Of a DNA stretch of 64,000 nt, positions 62,524 to 64,000 are shown one piece after another. A program made the position numbers and the translations under genes. The notes under the pieces are model-generated. The model was not told the origin of the DNA. It ran no database searches and saw only the letters and a list, made by a program, of their open reading frames with translations. Numbering within the stretch: the stretch's first letter is position 1; the number at the start of each line of letters is the position of its first letter. Source of the stretch: Atribacterota bacterium (GTDB taxonomy: Bacteria; Atribacterota; Atribacteria; Atribacterales; Caldatribacteriaceae); the NCBI GenBank assembly GCA_039638595.1, contig JBDIWM010000001.1:62001-126000 (forward strand), read 5' to 3'.

Positions 62524-64000
62524 ACATTCCTTTTTACTTCAAAGAATGCACACCCTTCTCCTTCCTCAAAGAGCGTTTTTGATTTTTTCTTTCCCGCATC
62601 AAGCCCACTCAGATTGAGCGAGAGGAAAAAGCTCTGTTCTGGTTCCCAAAAGGAGGCCTCGACCTCGACACAATCCTCGATCTTTTTGCGTACAAAATAT
62701 CTTTTCCCTGTCCATGCTTCGTCCTGAAATGAGTAAATACCCTCGGCTCCTACCGAAAATTCCTCATTTCCCAGACCCAGACCGAGAGTCATCTTTTCCC
62801 ACTGAGCGTCCTCCAAATTATACTCTCCACGAGCATGAAGAAAACTCTCCTTTTCGTTACCCCAAATCAATTCCAGAGCAACCAGATTTTCCTTTTTGGG
62901 ATCGAAGGAAAAAGGACTCTGTTCGGTGTCCAAAAAGCGGTACGAGAGTTTCAGATCAAGAGTCGGCGAAATCTCTTTTTCCCACCATACTGACCCTCCC
63001 AAACGGGGGATGGACTCCCCAGATTCGAAAGCAGTATGCCAGAAAAAAGCTTGAGCACCCCAAGAATCGCTCTGCCACTGAGCTCCCAGGTAAAGGTCTT
63101 CCCGCCACAAGGTGAGATCTTTTTCCTGAAAGCATCCGCTGCTCCAGTGCGCTTCCCAGGAAAAACCCTCTTCGCGTTTTTCCTCCAGGGAAAGAACGTA
63201 TTGCGGAAAGCGAGAAAAGGTTACAGTGGTACCATCCACTTCCACATGTTCGTTTCGGACTACAATACCCCAGAAAGAGAAAACTCCGCTTCGGAAACGA
63301 ACATACCCACCCATTGTATCGTCCTTATCCCGATAAAAATCTCCAAAAATCCTCGCTTCCCAGGGAAAAACAGTGAAAAGGAAATCGACGCCCCAGGAAA
63401 AACCCTGTCGAGTGGCCAATTCAGCCTGTGCTAAGAAAAGGCAATGGTCACCGAAGGGATACTCATAACGACCCCAAAGGTAATATCCTTTATCCCTTTC
63501 ATACCCAAAATCCGGAGAAAAACCCCCTCCACCACCTTGGAGTGAGACTGAATACCTGGGAATTTCCAGAATTTTCTGGTTCCGGATATATAAATCCAGA
63601 CCTTCCATAACCAGACGTTCCTGCGGAAGAACGACGACTTCTTTTACCCTTATACTATAAAGGGGTGGTGCACGATGACATCCGGTGAGGAGTACATGTT
63701 CTCCACGCCATTTTCCCTGAGCATACTGGATTTTCTGTCCCCGAAAAAGGAGTTCTCCCTGCTCTCCAAGCTTATAAAAAAGCTCAGCTTCTTTAACCCA
63801 CCCCTCTTTTCGCTTAAAGGAATAATAAAAAGCACTCCCTCTCACGCGATTTGCACCCAGAGAGGCCTCCACAGGAACCGGAACCACCAGTTCAAGCTCT
63901 GGGAGAAAAAAAAGCGCGCGCTCAGTCTGAACGCTGATTTCTTGCCAAGATACCATCACCTTCCCCCAGGCTTCGATCTTCCCTTCTTTTTCTCCGTATA
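62514..64000 (-). CDS. LptD/OstA-like outer-membrane beta-barrel protein, N-terminus beyond window
   Basis: The frame is open to the right edge, so the N-terminus is missing; about 495 residues are seen. The upstream part (EGKIEAWGKVMVSWQ...; YAQGKWRGEHVLLTGCHRAPPLYSIRV) looks like the end of an LptA/OstA beta-jellyroll. GLDLYIRNQKILEIPRYSV and FSPDFGYERDKGYYLWGRYEY follow, as at the start of the LptD barrel. The rest alternates aromatic and polar residues as in a beta-barrel. It would insert lipopolysaccharide-like lipid in the outer membrane. No lptE is seen. Confidence 0.72.
   Translation of the reverse strand, partial: YGEKEGKIEAWGKVMVSWQEISVQTERALFFLPELELVVPVPVEASLGANRVRGSAFYYSFKRKEGWVKEAELFYKLGEQGELLFRGQKIQYAQGKWRGEHVLLTGCHRAPPLYSIRVKEVVVLPQERLVMEGLDLYIRNQKILEIPRYSVSLQGGGGGFSPDFGYERDKGYYLWGRYEYPFGDHCLFLAQAELATRQGFSWGVDFLFTVFPWEARIFGDFYRDKDDTMGGYVRFRSGVFSFWGIVVRNEHVEVDGTTVTFSRFPQYVLSLEEKREEGFSWEAHWSSGCFQEKDLTLWREDLYLGAQWQSDSWGAQAFFWHTAFESGESIPRLGGSVWWEKEISPTLDLKLSYRFLDTEQSPFSFDPKKENLVALELIWGNEKESFLHARGEYNLEDAQWEKMTLGLGLGNEEFSVGAEGIYSFQDEAWTGKRYFVRKKIEDCVEVEASFWEPEQSFFLSLNLSGLDAGKKKSKTLFEEGEGCAFFEVKRNVWH

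Overview
The window looks like part of the chromosome of an anaerobic, sugar-using, probably thermophilic diderm bacterium. The gene mix (family 1 encapsulin with encapsulated ferritin, a mixed-type phosphofructokinase, a GH4 glycosidase, ribosomal protein L25/TL5, an LptD-like barrel and a chemosensory operon with no flagellar genes) would fit Atribacterota or a neighbouring lineage. That placement is inference, because no rRNA gene is present. The base composition looks even, and I saw no insertion sequence, prophage or CRISPR array.

Layout. (1) 1-15,076, minus strand: a 13-gene polyol/sugar operon behind a SorC regulator and its own promoter and operator. It holds a PfkB kinase, mannitol-1-phosphate dehydrogenase, a fused E1 and a separate E2 of a 2-oxo acid dehydrogenase, an MFS carrier, two paralogous FGGY kinases around a TIM-barrel isomerase, a zinc dehydrogenase, an SDR, AcoX and xylulokinase (cut by the window edge). 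(2) 15,107-20,817, minus: GH4 glycosidase, RpiB, a structured leader, a membrane chemoreceptor, TenA and ComF. (3) 20,946-33,123, mixed strands: central carbon genes (phosphofructokinase, inositol phosphatase, GlgB, transaldolase, class II FBP aldolase), PdxA, an aminotransferase, the ferritin-encapsulin pair, SerC and a small zinc protein. (4) 33,120-45,717, minus: a long housekeeping block (tRNA-Gln, GlmU, Prs, L25, Pth, PAP2-like, Mfd, MazG, PRTase-like, S4 protein, glycerate kinase, cyclophilin-like, enolase, FtsB-like, class II aldolase). (5) 46,406-60,639, minus: a 14-gene chemosensory operon behind one promoter. (6) 60,747-64,000: a divergent HDOD gene, a 59-residue zinc-finger protein, a decayed AlkD-like gene and an LptD-like outer-membrane protein running off the end.

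The most notable system is the operon in region 5. It joins a full signalling core (CheA, CheR, CheB, two CheY, two CheX-like proteins and a triple CheW) to a soluble receptor with two complete signalling hairpins, and to a translationally coupled ParA ATPase, TPR-like protein and lid-less Hsp70-like protein. A HEAT-repeat protein is at the front and an HD-GYP response regulator at the end. I read it as a cytoplasmic chemosensory array that is positioned or segregated by ParA and signals through cyclic di-GMP rather than a flagellar motor. As sequenced, CheA carries a one-base deletion in its ATP-binding G1 box; this may be a sequencing error.
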